This document shows, in pieces, positions 1-10,635 of a stretch of DNA of 64,000 nucleotides. The stretch is from Tateyamaria omphalii (GTDB lineage: Bacteria > Pseudomonadota > Alphaproteobacteria > Rhodobacterales > Rhodobacteraceae), in contig NZ_CP019312.1 in NCBI RefSeq assembly GCF_001969365.1, positions 1 through 64,000 of the forward strand, in the 5' to 3' direction. A program made the position numbers and the translations under genes. Position 1 is the stretch's first letter, and each line of letters begins with the position of its first letter. Under the pieces are notes generated by a model, which was given only the letters and a program-made list of their open reading frames with translations, was not told the origin of the DNA and ran no database searches.

Positions 1-30
1 CAGCGGGTCAACGAGACTGTCCAAGTTCAT
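1..30 (-). CDS. 5' end of an unidentified gene downstream of uvrB (cut by window edge)
   Basis: On the minus strand an ATG (complement of 28-30) opens a frame that stays open to the window edge and encodes MNLDSLVDPL. It starts 3 bp after the uvrB stop codon, which suggests co-transcription. Ten residues are too few to identify it. Confidence 0.35.
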   Translation of the reverse strand, partial: MNLDSLVDPL

Positions 31-33
31 GGC

Positions 34-2238
<2,205 letters not shown>

Positions 2239-2292
2239 GACCGTTACTTGGCGCAAAGGGCGCGCGGCGCAAGTGGGTGCGGCGCTTTGCTG

Positions 2293-3468
2293 TCAGGAAT
2301 TGGCAGGAGCGCCCCCCCCGGCGGGCGCGTGCAGCGGCATGGGCGTGTCCAGCCCCTTGAGCGTTTCGGTGCTGACGTGGCGGGTGGGCATGCCGGTGAG
2401 TTGGGCCACTGTGTCCGAGAGGAGCACGGGTTCGCCCAGCCTGCCGCAGAACGCTTCGACCCGGGACGCGATGTTGACGGACTGGCCCAGCACGGTGAAG
2501 TCCAGCCGTTCGCGGGCACCGACATTGCCGTAGAGCAGTTCGCCGTAGTGGATGCCGGTGCCGAAGGGGACGGGCAGGTCCGCAAGCGCCGCGATGCCGA
2601 GCGCGGCGTGGGCGGCGCTGAGGGCCTGGCGGCAGGCGTTGACCTGACCCGCATCGCTGCCGTCGGAGGGGAACAGCGCCAGCACACCGTCGCCCGTGAA
2701 TTTCAGGATCTCGCCGCCGTTGTTGTCGATGGCGTCTGACATCACCTCGAAATACCGGTTGGCGATGTCGAGGACGGTTTCGGCGGGCTCTGTTGCGTTC
2801 AGGGCGGTCCAGCCGCGGATGTCGGAAAAAAGGATCGCCGCCTCGATCTGTTCGATGTCGCCGCGGGTGATCTGGCCGTCCAGCACACGCTGGCCGGTGC
2901 GGGGGCCAAGGTAGCTGGTGGCGATGGCGTTGGCGATGTGGTCGTGGCGCCGTGCTTCGACCACGGGGGCCAGCACTTCGGATATGGTGTCGAGAAGGGC
3001 GATGTCTTCGGTGCTGAACCCCGCGCCATCGGCGACAAAGATGATGATCCCGTAGGTGCCTGTCGCAAAGTGGATCGGGCGGCCATACCAGTCGGACGCG
3101 CCGCGCGCCTTGAGTTCATGCAGGATGAGGTGGTCGTCCGGGCCGAGCGTATCGTCCAGTCGGCGGCGGTAGGGGCCGTGGGTGGTCGAGATGATCTCCA
3201 TCGGGCTGCCGATATAGGTGGCGCGCGTCTCGATCCCGTGCGGCGCGCGCAACTGCGCCTTGTCCTCGGCGTCGTTGCCGCCGGGGTCCCAGATATGACT
3301 GACCGCCGCGATCAGCGGGTGGGTTGTACGCATCCCCATGCGCAGCCGCATCAATGGGATGCCAGCCGCCCGCAAGCGCGGGCCGAGCGCGTCCGTCAGA
3401 GTTTGGAGGCCTTCGTGGCGCCCCTTGGTCAGGATCCAGTCGATGAATGGGCCTGCGTCATGCATCAT
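2293..3468 (-). CDS. Class III adenylate/guanylate cyclase with N-terminal sensor region
   Basis: The C-terminal ~190 residues form a class III nucleotidyl cyclase domain. FSDIRGWTAL holds the first metal-binding Asp, and GGEILKFTGDGVLALF holds the Lys and second Asp region; Lys at that position is usual for adenylate cyclases. A transposed TVLGQSVNIASRVE block supplies the transition-state Asn/Arg. The N-terminal ~190 residues resemble a GAF-like cytoplasmic sensor (inference), with no membrane segment. Expected product is cAMP or, less likely, cGMP. It lies 54 bp upstream of uvrB on the same strand and may share its transcript. Confidence 0.88.
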   Translation of the reverse strand: MMHDAGPFIDWILTKGRHEGLQTLTDALGPRLRAAGIPLMRLRMGMRTTHPLIAAVSHIWDPGGNDAEDKAQLRAPHGIETRATYIGSPMEIISTTHGPYRRRLDDTLGPDDHLILHELKARGASDWYGRPIHFATGTYGIIIFVADGAGFSTEDIALLDTISEVLAPVVEARRHDHIANAIATSYLGPRTGQRVLDGQITRGDIEQIEAAILFSDIRGWTALNATEPAETVLDIANRYFEVMSDAIDNNGGEILKFTGDGVLALFPSDGSDAGQVNACRQALSAAHAALGIAALADLPVPFGTGIHYGELLYGNVGARERLDFTVLGQSVNIASRVEAFCGRLGEPVLLSDTVAQLTGMPTRHVSTETLKGLDTPMPLHAPAGGGAPANS

Positions 3469-3563
3469 TTGTATATGATCCTGTTTGTATCTGAGACAAT
3501 TCGCATCTTGCAGCGGCTGTCGGAATTCCCGATATGTTTGTCAGCCAGTTCAGGAGCCGAGCC

Positions 3564-3875
3564 ATGCGCGCACGCATCTATCAACCTGCCAAGACGGCGA
3601 TGTCGTCGGGCACTGCCAAGACCAAGCATTGGGTGCTGGAATTTGCCCCGGCCTCGGCCCGGTCGGTGGATCCGCTGATGGGCTGGACGTCATCGTCGGA
3701 CACGCAGGCGCAGGTGAAGATGTCGTTCGACACCAAGGAAGCGGCGCTGGACTATGCCAAGGAACATGGCATTGACGCCCAGGTGCAAGAGCCCAACAAG
3801 CGCAAGGCCAACATCCGGCCCGGCGGCTACGGTGACAACTTTGCCACGCATCGGCGCGGGGCATGGACGCACTAA
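3564..3875 (+). CDS. NADH-ubiquinone oxidoreductase accessory subunit, NDUFS4-like (ETC complex I subunit)
   Basis: A 103-residue protein beginning [16 protein letters not shown], the conserved start of the alphaproteobacterial homologue of mitochondrial complex I 18-kDa subunit NDUFS4. The motifs [15 protein letters not shown] and the aromatic C-terminal [15 protein letters not shown] fit the family. It is a peripheral stabilising subunit of respiratory complex I at the inner membrane. The start at 3564 is chosen because an AGGAG ribosome site lies at 3552-3556; an upstream in-frame ATG at 3534 lacks one. The 3' end overlaps the next gene by 13 bp. Confidence 0.93.
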   Translation: MRARIYQPAKTAMSSGTAKTKHWVLEFAPASARSVDPLMGWTSSSDTQAQVKMSFDTKEAALDYAKEHGIDAQVQEPNKRKANIRPGGYGDNFATHRRGAWTH

Positions 3876-4333
3876 GCGTTACTCCTGACACACCGGCGAC
3901 CCCGGATGTGCAAGCGTTGCTGGGGCGGCATTTTGCGCTGATGCGATCGCAGTCCCCCGCCGAAAGCTGCCATGTGATGGAGCCCGAAACCCTGCTGGAG
4001 GCGGGCGCGACGTTATATGCGGCGCGCAATGGCGACGGCGACGAGGTTTTGGGTGTTGGCGCGTTGACCGTGATTGCCCCGGGTCATGGCGAACTGAAAT
4101 CCATGCACACTGCCGCCGAAGCGCGTGGGCGCGGCGTTGCGCGCGCCATCCTTGCCGCGCTTTTGGAGGCGGCCCGTCAGAAGGGGCTGGACCGCGTCAG
4201 TCTTGAGACCGGATCCGCCGAGGTGTTCGCCCCGGCCCGCGCGCTGTATGCTGCGCATGGGTTCGAGGAGTGCCCGCCGTTTGGCGCCTATACGCTCGAC
4301 CCGCTGAGCGTTTTCATGACCCGCACGCTCTGA
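3863..4333 (+). CDS. GNAT-family N-acetyltransferase
   Basis: A 156-residue single-domain acetyltransferase. The acetyl-CoA pyrophosphate loop is visible as [16 protein letters not shown] (about residues 88-103), preceded by the beta4 strand [11 protein letters not shown] and followed by [26 protein letters not shown], typical of the PhnO/YedL-like branch. Substrate cannot be inferred. It overlaps the NDUFS4-like gene by 13 bp, so the two are probably translated from one mRNA. It is the last protein gene before tRNA-Arg and the inserted transposon. Confidence 0.9.
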   Translation: MDALSVTPDTPATPDVQALLGRHFALMRSQSPAESCHVMEPETLLEAGATLYAARNGDGDEVLGVGALTVIAPGHGELKSMHTAAEARGRGVARAILAALLEAARQKGLDRVSLETGSAEVFAPARALYAAHGFEECPPFGAYTLDPLSVFMTRTL

Positions 4334-4375
4334 GTGCTTGCCCTGCGCGGCGGGCTGCGGCATGACGGGCGCAGC

Positions 4376-4452
4376 GGTCCCTTAGCTCAACTGGATAGAG
4401 CAGCTGACTTCTAATCAGCAGGTTGAGGGTTCGAGTCCTTCAGGGATCGCCA
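4376..4452 (+). tRNA. tRNA-Arg (anticodon UCU)
   Basis: A 77-nt cloverleaf: acceptor GGTCCCT pairs with AGGGATC, D-arm TAGCTCAACTGGATAGAGC, anticodon stem-loop GCTGA-CTTCTAA-TCAGC with anticodon TCT, T-arm GAGGG-TTCGAGT-CCTTC, discriminator G and encoded CCA at 4450-4452. The Tn7-like element begins 12 bp after the CCA, so this gene is the likely recognition site of its TniQ/TnsD protein. Confidence 0.97.
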
Positions 4453-4464
4453 TTCGGCTGGGGG

Positions 4465-4513
4465 AGCAAGAAAACCCAGAAGCGTGCGCAAAAGAAACGA
4501 GAAGCGTGCGCAA
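4465..4513 (+). repeat. Left end of the Tn7-like element: terminal inverted repeat and two TnsB-type boxes
   Basis: Contains the 27-bp terminal repeat (4465-4491). Two identical 14-bp boxes AGAAGCGTGCGCAA lie at 4478-4491 and 4500-4513, 22 bp apart, two helical turns as in Tn7 ends. The remaining bases up to the first cargo gene at 4752 contain no clear gene; AGAAGTGCCGAA near 4598-4609 may be a degenerate third box. Confidence 0.85.
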
Positions 4514-4751
4514 ACCCTTCGTATTGTGACTGTGATTGAAAACTAATTGAATAATTACAGCAGCTTAATTTGTCATGTGCTGATCAGGCTTTCTTTGAAG
4601 AAGTGCCGAATCCCGGCAACTTGACAAAATTTCCGACCTGCCTTTCCTGTGGGATAAGAGGTTCCGGAACCTTTCATACTTCATAGCCTGACGGCCGATC
4701 GGCGCAGGGCAGCCGCGCAAGCGCCGTTTTGCGCCCTGAAAGGATTCCGCA

Positions 4752-5852
4752 ATGACCTGTTCGACCACGATGATTCCGTTTCACGACCTCGACTTCATTG
4801 ACCACGTACCCACGGTACGGGAGGTCGAGGACCGGTTGAAGAAGCATCTCCGCAAGCTTCGAAAGGAGAGCCAAGACGCTGCACATGAGGCGGGCCTGAT
4901 CACCGAGGATGATTTGAAGATGAGCTTTGAGATGCTCGAGGAGGTGGATCGGACCCGTATCCGGCGACGCGCGGTGACCTATCGCGATCGCCTGCAAGCC
5001 TCGACCGGTATGTCTCACCTCAGCGAGGAGAACCGCACCCGCCTAACCGCTCTGCGTGGCGGGCTGCCTGTTGCGAGGGTGGCGACGGAACATGAGGCTG
5101 ATGAGATCGCTGCCGCGCTGCACGCCGAGATGCCTTGGATGGGGCGTGCCACCGAAGAGGTCTGGCATGGGCTCCGCGCTTCAGCCCGCGATGGTCTTGC
5201 GGGTGTCCGCTTCACCCCGCTTGTGCTGAACGGTCCCGCCGGAATCGGCAAGAGTTATTGGGCACGGCGGCTGGCGCACCATTTGGCAGTGCCCACGGTG
5301 AAGTTCGATGCCACGAACGAGCCCGCGAGCTTTGCATTGACCGGATCGCAACGGGGTTGGGGCAGTGCCCATGCGGGCAAGTTGGTGACGACGGTGCTGG
5401 AACACCGCCACGCTGGCCCACTCGTGATCGTCGACGAGGTCGAGAAAGCCGATGAGGTGTACTCCACCAAAGGATCGCGGCATACGCTGACCGATGCGCT
5501 GCTGCCGCTGATGGAGCGCATGACCGCCACGACCTGGCAATGTCCCTACTTTCAGGTGGCGTTCGACATGTCCTGGGTCAACTGGATCATGACGGCCAAC
5601 TCTCGCCAAGGGCTGCCCGAACCGTTCCAGAGCCGCTGCGTGGTACTTGATCTGTCTGATCTGACGATCGCTCAGCTTCGCGACTTCGCTCTTGCCGAAG
5701 GCACTCGTCGTAGCCTGCCGGAAGCAGCCATCGCCGCGCTCATCGGCGTATTTGACCACGGCGCGATCTCAAACACGCGCCTGAGTCTGCGCACCGTGGC
5801 TAGGATGCTCGACCGCGCCGATACTCTGGCCAACCAGCCGATGCTGCACTGA
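4752..5852 (+). CDS. AAA+ family ATPase (Lon/ClpX-like AAA domain)
   Basis: A 366-residue cytoplasmic AAA+ protein. The N-terminal ~80 residues are charged and helical. Walker A GPAGIGKS is at about residues 161-168, Walker B LVIVDEVEKAD at about 223-233, sensor-1-like region WIMTANSRQGLPEPFQSR, and the C-terminal lid is helical. The fold resembles the AAA module of Lon, but there is no protease domain. ATG at 4752 follows AAAGGA. It is the first gene of the transposon cargo and is followed after 10 bp by a metallophosphoesterase, probably one operon. Function unknown; an NTP-driven sensor or remodeller in a defence operon is an inference. Confidence 0.8.
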   Translation: MTCSTTMIPFHDLDFIDHVPTVREVEDRLKKHLRKLRKESQDAAHEAGLITEDDLKMSFEMLEEVDRTRIRRRAVTYRDRLQASTGMSHLSEENRTRLTALRGGLPVARVATEHEADEIAAALHAEMPWMGRATEEVWHGLRASARDGLAGVRFTPLVLNGPAGIGKSYWARRLAHHLAVPTVKFDATNEPASFALTGSQRGWGSAHAGKLVTTVLEHRHAGPLVIVDEVEKADEVYSTKGSRHTLTDALLPLMERMTATTWQCPYFQVAFDMSWVNWIMTANSRQGLPEPFQSRCVVLDLSDLTIAQLRDFALAEGTRRSLPEAAIAALIGVFDHGAISNTRLSLRTVARMLDRADTLANQPMLH

Positions 5853-5862
5853 GGAGAGCGCC

Positions 5863-6768
5863 ATGACCCCGATGACCATCCCTTTCCAAAGCGGCACCGT
5901 CGCGATCCTCTCGGACCTTCACCACGACAGCTACGACCGATATGCCATTGATCCGATCAAGATGTGGGGTCTCGAAGACATCCTGTGGAACGCTGACGCA
6001 CTGATCCTTGCGGCCGACCTCACCAACGGTCCGGCCCGCAACTGGCCCAACGTGTTCCAGTACTTGTCCGAGTTCATTCCACCTGAGCAGATCTACGCGT
6101 TGCCCGGCAACCACGATTACTACCACAGCAGCCTCGACGACGATCCGCACCTCGCCGATGCGGCAAGGAGGGCAGGCGCGCACTTCGTGCAGAAGCAGGT
6201 CCTGTTGCACGGCGACACGCGGCTGATCTGCTGTACGCTGTGGACCGACTTCAACCTGACCCATGATCTGACGGACGCGATGCAGACCGCACAGCGCGCG
6301 ATGCGGGACTACGATTTGATCACCGCACTGACGGACCCGGACACCTACTTGGCAGATGTCAGTCCGATGCGACCTCCGCGCCGCATCAGGCCCATCGACA
6401 CCCTAAACGTCCACCTCGATCACCGTGCATGGCTGGAAGCAGCACTGGCCGCGCCGCATCCAATCGGTGCTGCAGGTCACACTGTGGTCGTGACCCACCA
6501 CGGCCCGCACCCGGCGGTCGCCGGCAAGGTCGACGCGCTAACGGCTAGTTTCCACTCCGACCTCGGCAGCATGATACAGCGCCACCAGCCGGAAGCATGG
6601 TTCTTCGGACATTCCCATCGCCGCCTGCGCGCACAGGTCCAGGGGACGGATATCCGGAATGTCTCGGTCGGCTATGCCGGAGAGCTGATCGACGAGCCGA
6701 TTTCCTACCTGCGGGAGGCGTGTCAGTGGGACAGTTGTCCGGTGAAAACAGGAGGCAAGCAAGCATGA
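5863..6768 (+). CDS. Calcineurin-like metallophosphoesterase
   Basis: A 301-residue phosphoesterase with the di-metal motifs in order: ILSDLHHD (residues ~15-22), LILAADLTNG replacing the usual GDxx, LPGNHDYYH (~80-88), VVVTHHGPH (~208-216) and FFGHSHRR (~246-253). The family hydrolyses phosphomonoesters or phosphodiesters, including nucleic acids and cyclic nucleotides; the substrate is not evident. The GD of the second motif is AAD here, so the metal-binding Asp is kept. It starts 10 bp after the AAA ATPase and its stop overlaps the ATG of the next gene, which argues for a three-gene operon. Confidence 0.85.
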   Translation: MTPMTIPFQSGTVAILSDLHHDSYDRYAIDPIKMWGLEDILWNADALILAADLTNGPARNWPNVFQYLSEFIPPEQIYALPGNHDYYHSSLDDDPHLADAARRAGAHFVQKQVLLHGDTRLICCTLWTDFNLTHDLTDAMQTAQRAMRDYDLITALTDPDTYLADVSPMRPPRRIRPIDTLNVHLDHRAWLEAALAAPHPIGAAGHTVVVTHHGPHPAVAGKVDALTASFHSDLGSMIQRHQPEAWFFGHSHRRLRAQVQGTDIRNVSVGYAGELIDEPISYLREACQWDSCPVKTGGKQA

Positions 6769-7670
6769 GCCGACACGATGAACCGCAAAGTCGGCCTGGT
6801 GCGGTCGTGCTGGATCTATGTTCGGAGGGGGACCTCAAATATCCTTTCAGAACGCCGACCGGAGCGATGACGAGCGACGATGTCGTCACGATCTTCGAGG
6901 ATGCCCTAGCCAAGGCCGCCTTGGATACGGGTTTACCCCTCGTCGTGCTGGTGAAAGGCGCACGCGACGCTCCTCAACGCTTCGATGAATGCCCGCGGTC
7001 TCAGGTGATGGTCCTTCCAATAGAGGGTCGCTCGCCTGGCATAGCGCTGCAAAAGTCTTTGACGGACATCCTCTGGTGCTCCGAGGGGGACTGCCTTTGG
7101 ATAACCGAACCGAACCACCAAGGCGAACCGCCTGCCGGGGTCCGTGCGTGTTCCATGAAGGACGCTCTGGCAACGCTGGACAAGCTCTCACATACCCGTC
7201 GCAGCGCAGCATTCTGCGGGCATACGCCCATCACTGCAGAAATGGCGCATACGGTGCTGATGCCGCTGGATTTCGGTATTGGATCAATATCGAACTCAGA
7301 CCTTCTATACGATCACGGCCGATGCCTATTTGACGCCGTGTTGCTCGTCGAAGGGCTCATGCCGCTCGCGGGCTTCGGGGTGAAGAGCCTTGAGAAGTTG
7401 ATCGCCGGATATGCGCCGCTTGTCTACAGCTTGGATGACGAAGACGCGACCGCAGAGTTGCTTGCGACATTTCAGCAGTTCAAGGCCGCCGGAGCACGGC
7501 GCATCATCACGGTGTCGCTGACCCATGATGCGCTTGGCATGCCTCAGTTTGTCGATAAAGCCCTTCGCAGCGCCGACCTCTCGTGGGACTACACAACGTG
7601 GGACGAGTTGATCGAAACCGCCGGGCAGATTGCGCGATCATGGCCGTCATCGGCGCGTCTTAAAATTTGA
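6765..7670 (+). CDS. Uncharacterised protein in AAA-phosphoesterase operon
   Basis: A 301-residue soluble protein that I do not recognise. ATG at 6765 overlaps the phosphoesterase stop (ATGA) and follows GGAGG at 6751-6755, which fixes the start. It has alternating hydrophobic strands and helices, for example LPLVVLVKG, YAPLVYSLDDEDATAELLATFQQFKAAGARRIITVSL, suggesting an alpha/beta fold. No transmembrane segment, signal peptide or metal motif was seen. Coupling to the two upstream genes suggests it is the third component of the same system. Confidence 0.72.
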   Translation: MSRHDEPQSRPGAVVLDLCSEGDLKYPFRTPTGAMTSDDVVTIFEDALAKAALDTGLPLVVLVKGARDAPQRFDECPRSQVMVLPIEGRSPGIALQKSLTDILWCSEGDCLWITEPNHQGEPPAGVRACSMKDALATLDKLSHTRRSAAFCGHTPITAEMAHTVLMPLDFGIGSISNSDLLYDHGRCLFDAVLLVEGLMPLAGFGVKSLEKLIAGYAPLVYSLDDEDATAELLATFQQFKAAGARRIITVSLTHDALGMPQFVDKALRSADLSWDYTTWDELIETAGQIARSWPSSARLKI

Positions 7671-7884
7671 AATGCTCGGAACATTATCCTGGTGCAAAAT
7701 TTTTGCCGCCGCACGCAACGAACGGGCGGGAAGCCGACATACGCTGCATATGCAAACGCTCAGGTGCGATCTGTAAAAAGCAGACACTCAGAGACCCAGA
7801 GGCAGCGATGTGCGTGCCTCCAATGACTCGCTGGCGTAAGATGACCTTGAGACCTTGAACCGTGACAGTGTGTGTCTCCGACGT

Positions 7885-9108
7885 ATGAAAATTCCAATTT
7901 ATGGGTGTTCGATATTGAGCCTTTCAAACTTTTTTGAGACCAAGCGCAAAAATTACGCCGCGAAATGCCCGCATTGCGGTGACCCGCACCACTATACGGA
8001 ACTGAAGTTTCCTGTGGTCAACGACCGAGGAACTTGGGTCATCAAGTGCAATGCTTGTGGGGAGTCATTTGCTGTAGATTTGAAGAACCCCATTGAGTCT
8101 CCGACAGGCAATTGCAGGGTTCTTGAGCGATATGATGACGAGGAAAATCCCTATGCTGGATCTGTCGAATACGCGACGGACACAGCCGTTTATAAACTTG
8201 CTATCAATGATGAAGACCCAGTATTCGACTACAGTAGTCACCCAATCTACTGCTGTCCCGATACTGGCGAAGGTTTGGAACAGCCCGCCCTATCGGAGCT
8301 TGGCGCAGCCATGAATGATATTCGTGAGCAATGGGGGATCATCCTAAACAATTATCTCGCAAGGCGAATGCCAGAGGTTGACCACCTAGCCGTCTCGATC
8401 AAGGTTCCGTGCTCGTGCCCTCGAAAACACATGGCCACGTTCTATCGGCCTTTCCAGCTGGACCCCAATGCCATTTTCGAAATGGATGATTTTTTACTGG
8501 CAAACATCTCGGGGACTGAACTGGATGACGTACTGAGCGGGATACATACCAAGTCATACTTGATGGATGCGTTGGACAAACTCATTGTGAGATGGCGTTT
8601 GTACAAGGATCAAATTCTTATCGCGGCACCTTTCGTAGGACATCAGTGGAAGTCCAAGACAGAAAAACTTGAGATTTGGGAACGCCTCCTGAAGCAGTTG
8701 GATGCCAAACGCACTGTCTTTTTGACGCGTTCTGCGACATGGTCTGGCTACAAATCGGCTCTACAGGAGTCTGGTTTGGATCACGACGTTCTTGTCAGCT
8801 ATGGTCTCGAAAATCAGATCGTGGCGACCGGCAACAAGAAGCAGGATTTTCATGCAAAGGTATACATCGGCATCGGTGGCCAAAGTGAGGTCTTCAGCGG
8901 TTCTGCAAACCTAGTCGATGGTCCCTCGATGGAGAACTCATCCTTTGCGGTCTCTTCCTACACCAAGGTCATTGAGAAGTATGTCGATCCACTCAAGCTC
9001 TCCCTACCCGAAGCGCCGGACAGAGCGGACCATCATCTCATGATCAGCCCGACCAAAGATGGATGGAAAACGACGATAGGTGTCGGACCTGCTCCTGAAC
9101 TGTCCTGA
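7885..9108 (+). CDS. PLD-like phosphodiesterase-fold protein with N-terminal zinc ribbon
   Basis: A ~407-residue protein. The N-terminus has a zinc ribbon with C28, C31, C55 and C58 (CPHC...CNAC). The C-terminus has a single HKD-type motif: H323-A-K325 (FHAKVYIG) followed by GSAN at 339-342 and a later Asn-Ser pair, as in phospholipase D-like nucleases and restriction-type effectors. Single-HKD proteins act as dimers. No clear ribosome site decides the start: ATG 7885 is used, TTG 7855 is possible. It is convergent with the aldo/keto reductase gene, 7 bp away. A stand-alone nuclease effector is plausible but inferred. Confidence 0.7.
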   Translation: MKIPIYGCSILSLSNFFETKRKNYAAKCPHCGDPHHYTELKFPVVNDRGTWVIKCNACGESFAVDLKNPIESPTGNCRVLERYDDEENPYAGSVEYATDTAVYKLAINDEDPVFDYSSHPIYCCPDTGEGLEQPALSELGAAMNDIREQWGIILNNYLARRMPEVDHLAVSIKVPCSCPRKHMATFYRPFQLDPNAIFEMDDFLLANISGTELDDVLSGIHTKSYLMDALDKLIVRWRLYKDQILIAAPFVGHQWKSKTEKLEIWERLLKQLDAKRTVFLTRSATWSGYKSALQESGLDHDVLVSYGLENQIVATGNKKQDFHAKVYIGIGGQSEVFSGSANLVDGPSMENSSFAVSSYTKVIEKYVDPLKLSLPEAPDRADHHLMISPTKDGWKTTIGVGPAPELS

Positions 9109-9115
9109 TTGGCTG

Positions 9116-10066
9116 TCATCCATCACTTTGGCTGCTTGCGATCTCTTCAATGATCGAAATATGAGCTGTATTGACCTCAAGATTGGCGGCATCAACAAAG
9201 TCAGACAGGTGCTCCGGACGACGCGGGCCGGGAATGGGTACAACGTTCGCTCCACGCGTTTTTATCCAGGCCAACACAAGAGCTGTCACGGAGACACCAT
9301 AAGCGGAAGCAATATCTTTGAGACAGGTGCGAAGTATTTCGGACACGGACTGATCCGGATTTTTGAACGCTTCAATCTGCGAACGGTAATCCTCGGCATC
9401 CCGTTTGGTTTTCGCGGAATTTGGGCTCAATAGGCCTCGCGCAATCGGCGCATAGGCCATGAAGAAGGCACCCATGTCTCCGATTTTTTGTGGCGCAGAC
9501 CACGTGTCTGGGTCGCTCAAGACGGATAGTTCATTCTGAACCACCGTAACGTAACACCGTTCTGACATCGGCTTGATGCGATCAATTGATGTGCCAGAAA
9601 GGCCAAATGCGGCAACTTTGCCTGCGTCTATGAGTTCCTGTACGGCACCAGCGACCTCTTGATCATTCACGGCTGGGTCGGGGCGGTGTTGGATCAATAG
9701 ATCAATGCGTTCACGGCGTAATCGGGCAAGTGAGGCCTCGACAGACGCGCGAATTGACTCAGGACGACTATCACGAAGCAGTTTGCCATTCTTGGTCTCA
9801 ACTAGGCCGAACTTTGTCGCCACCGTTGTCCCAGCGGTCGATCCAATAACGTCGCCAATCAATGCTTCGTTTTGGCCGTTGGCATATAACGGTGCCGTAT
9901 CAAAAAGACGGAATCCAAGGTCTATAGCTTTCGCTAAAACGTCACGTGCATCAGATGCGGCGATCCTTCCGTACAGCCCAGTGAGAGCCATGCAGCCGAT
10001 ACCGATGCGGAAAAGCCCTGCAACAGAGGCTCTTTGCACGGCATGATCTTGCGGTGCCATCTTCAA
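9116..10066 (-). CDS. Aldo/keto reductase
   Basis: A 316-residue NAD(P)H-dependent oxidoreductase of the AKR TIM-barrel superfamily. Visible are GFRLFDTAPLYANGQNE (catalytic Asp and Tyr), VATKFG (Lys), LLIQHRPDP (His), and PIPGPRRPEHLSDF near the C-terminus for the cofactor phosphate. It is the last gene of a tight four-gene minus-strand operon and overlaps the upstream kinase gene by 4 bp. Translational coupling with a radical SAM enzyme and a P-loop kinase suggests it reduces a product of the same pathway rather than acting in general metabolism. Confidence 0.88.
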   Translation of the reverse strand: MKMAPQDHAVQRASVAGLFRIGIGCMALTGLYGRIAASDARDVLAKAIDLGFRLFDTAPLYANGQNEALIGDVIGSTAGTTVATKFGLVETKNGKLLRDSRPESIRASVEASLARLRRERIDLLIQHRPDPAVNDQEVAGAVQELIDAGKVAAFGLSGTSIDRIKPMSERCYVTVVQNELSVLSDPDTWSAPQKIGDMGAFFMAYAPIARGLLSPNSAKTKRDAEDYRSQIEAFKNPDQSVSEILRTCLKDIASAYGVSVTALVLAWIKTRGANVVPIPGPRRPEHLSDFVDAANLEVNTAHISIIEEIASSQSDG

Positions 10067-10635
10067 ACTCCGGTGGCAACACGCATGGCAAGCTCAGTGG
10101 ACTGTCTCAAGTTTTGTGGCGCGAGAACGCGATGGTCAGGGGCCAGCCTTGCCAAAACCTCTCCAATCGCCTGGTCTGCCGCGGCCCTAAAAGCAGCGTC
10201 GCGATCGCGATCTGGGCCGATCGGAATGCTTTCGTCCAGTCGGGTCGCAAAAACCAGGTCGTATTCTTCTGTCCAGGCTCTGCAGATGTCTTCGAGGCGT
10301 CCCAGGCGTGCTTGGTCGATGGAACGATGTGTCATGCGCAGCGCAGCGATCAAATACCCAAAAGCGTCGGGTACGGGGCGGTCAATGAGGATAACATCGG
10401 CCGTCAGCGTCGCTGCCATCTCAAGACGGATAGCCTGCCCGACCAACCAAGCCGTGCTTTCAAACGTGTGGTTCTTCAGGATTGGAAAGCCCAGTTCCTG
10501 CGCTTCTGCTGCACTTCCATGTACATAGGCGACGGCATGACCGGCATTGATCAGGCGTTCCTCCAAGCCCTTCAAAAAAGTCGTTTTCCCTGTCGAATGA
10601 GTGCCTGCAACGGCGATTTTAGTCGCACGGGTCAC
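10063..10635 (-). CDS. P-loop NTPase/kinase, NadR- or AAA_28-like
   Basis: A 190-residue P-loop protein with Walker A GTHSTGKTT at residues 11-19, LID-like and DRPVPDAFGY segments (VILIDRPVPDAFGYLI serves as Walker B with a kinase-type Asp-Arg), and an ATRLDESIPIGPDRDRD lid. It resembles the AAA_28/NadR nucleoside kinase group, which phosphorylates small nucleoside-like substrates; the real substrate is unknown. It overlaps both the exonuclease gene upstream and the aldo/keto reductase downstream by 4 bp, so stoichiometric co-expression is expected. Confidence 0.8.
   Translation of the reverse strand: MTRATKIAVAGTHSTGKTTFLKGLEERLINAGHAVAYVHGSAAEAQELGFPILKNHTFESTAWLVGQAIRLEMAATLTADVILIDRPVPDAFGYLIAALRMTHRSIDQARLGRLEDICRAWTEEYDLVFATRLDESIPIGPDRDRDAAFRAAADQAIGEVLARLAPDHRVLAPQNLRQSTELAMRVATGV

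Noticed and set aside
7667..7858. Small ORF (63 codons) after the phosphoesterase operon
   Set aside because: No conserved features, Cys/Arg-rich random-looking translation, and part of the sequence (AAAAAGCAGACA) resembles the dispersed intergenic repeat.
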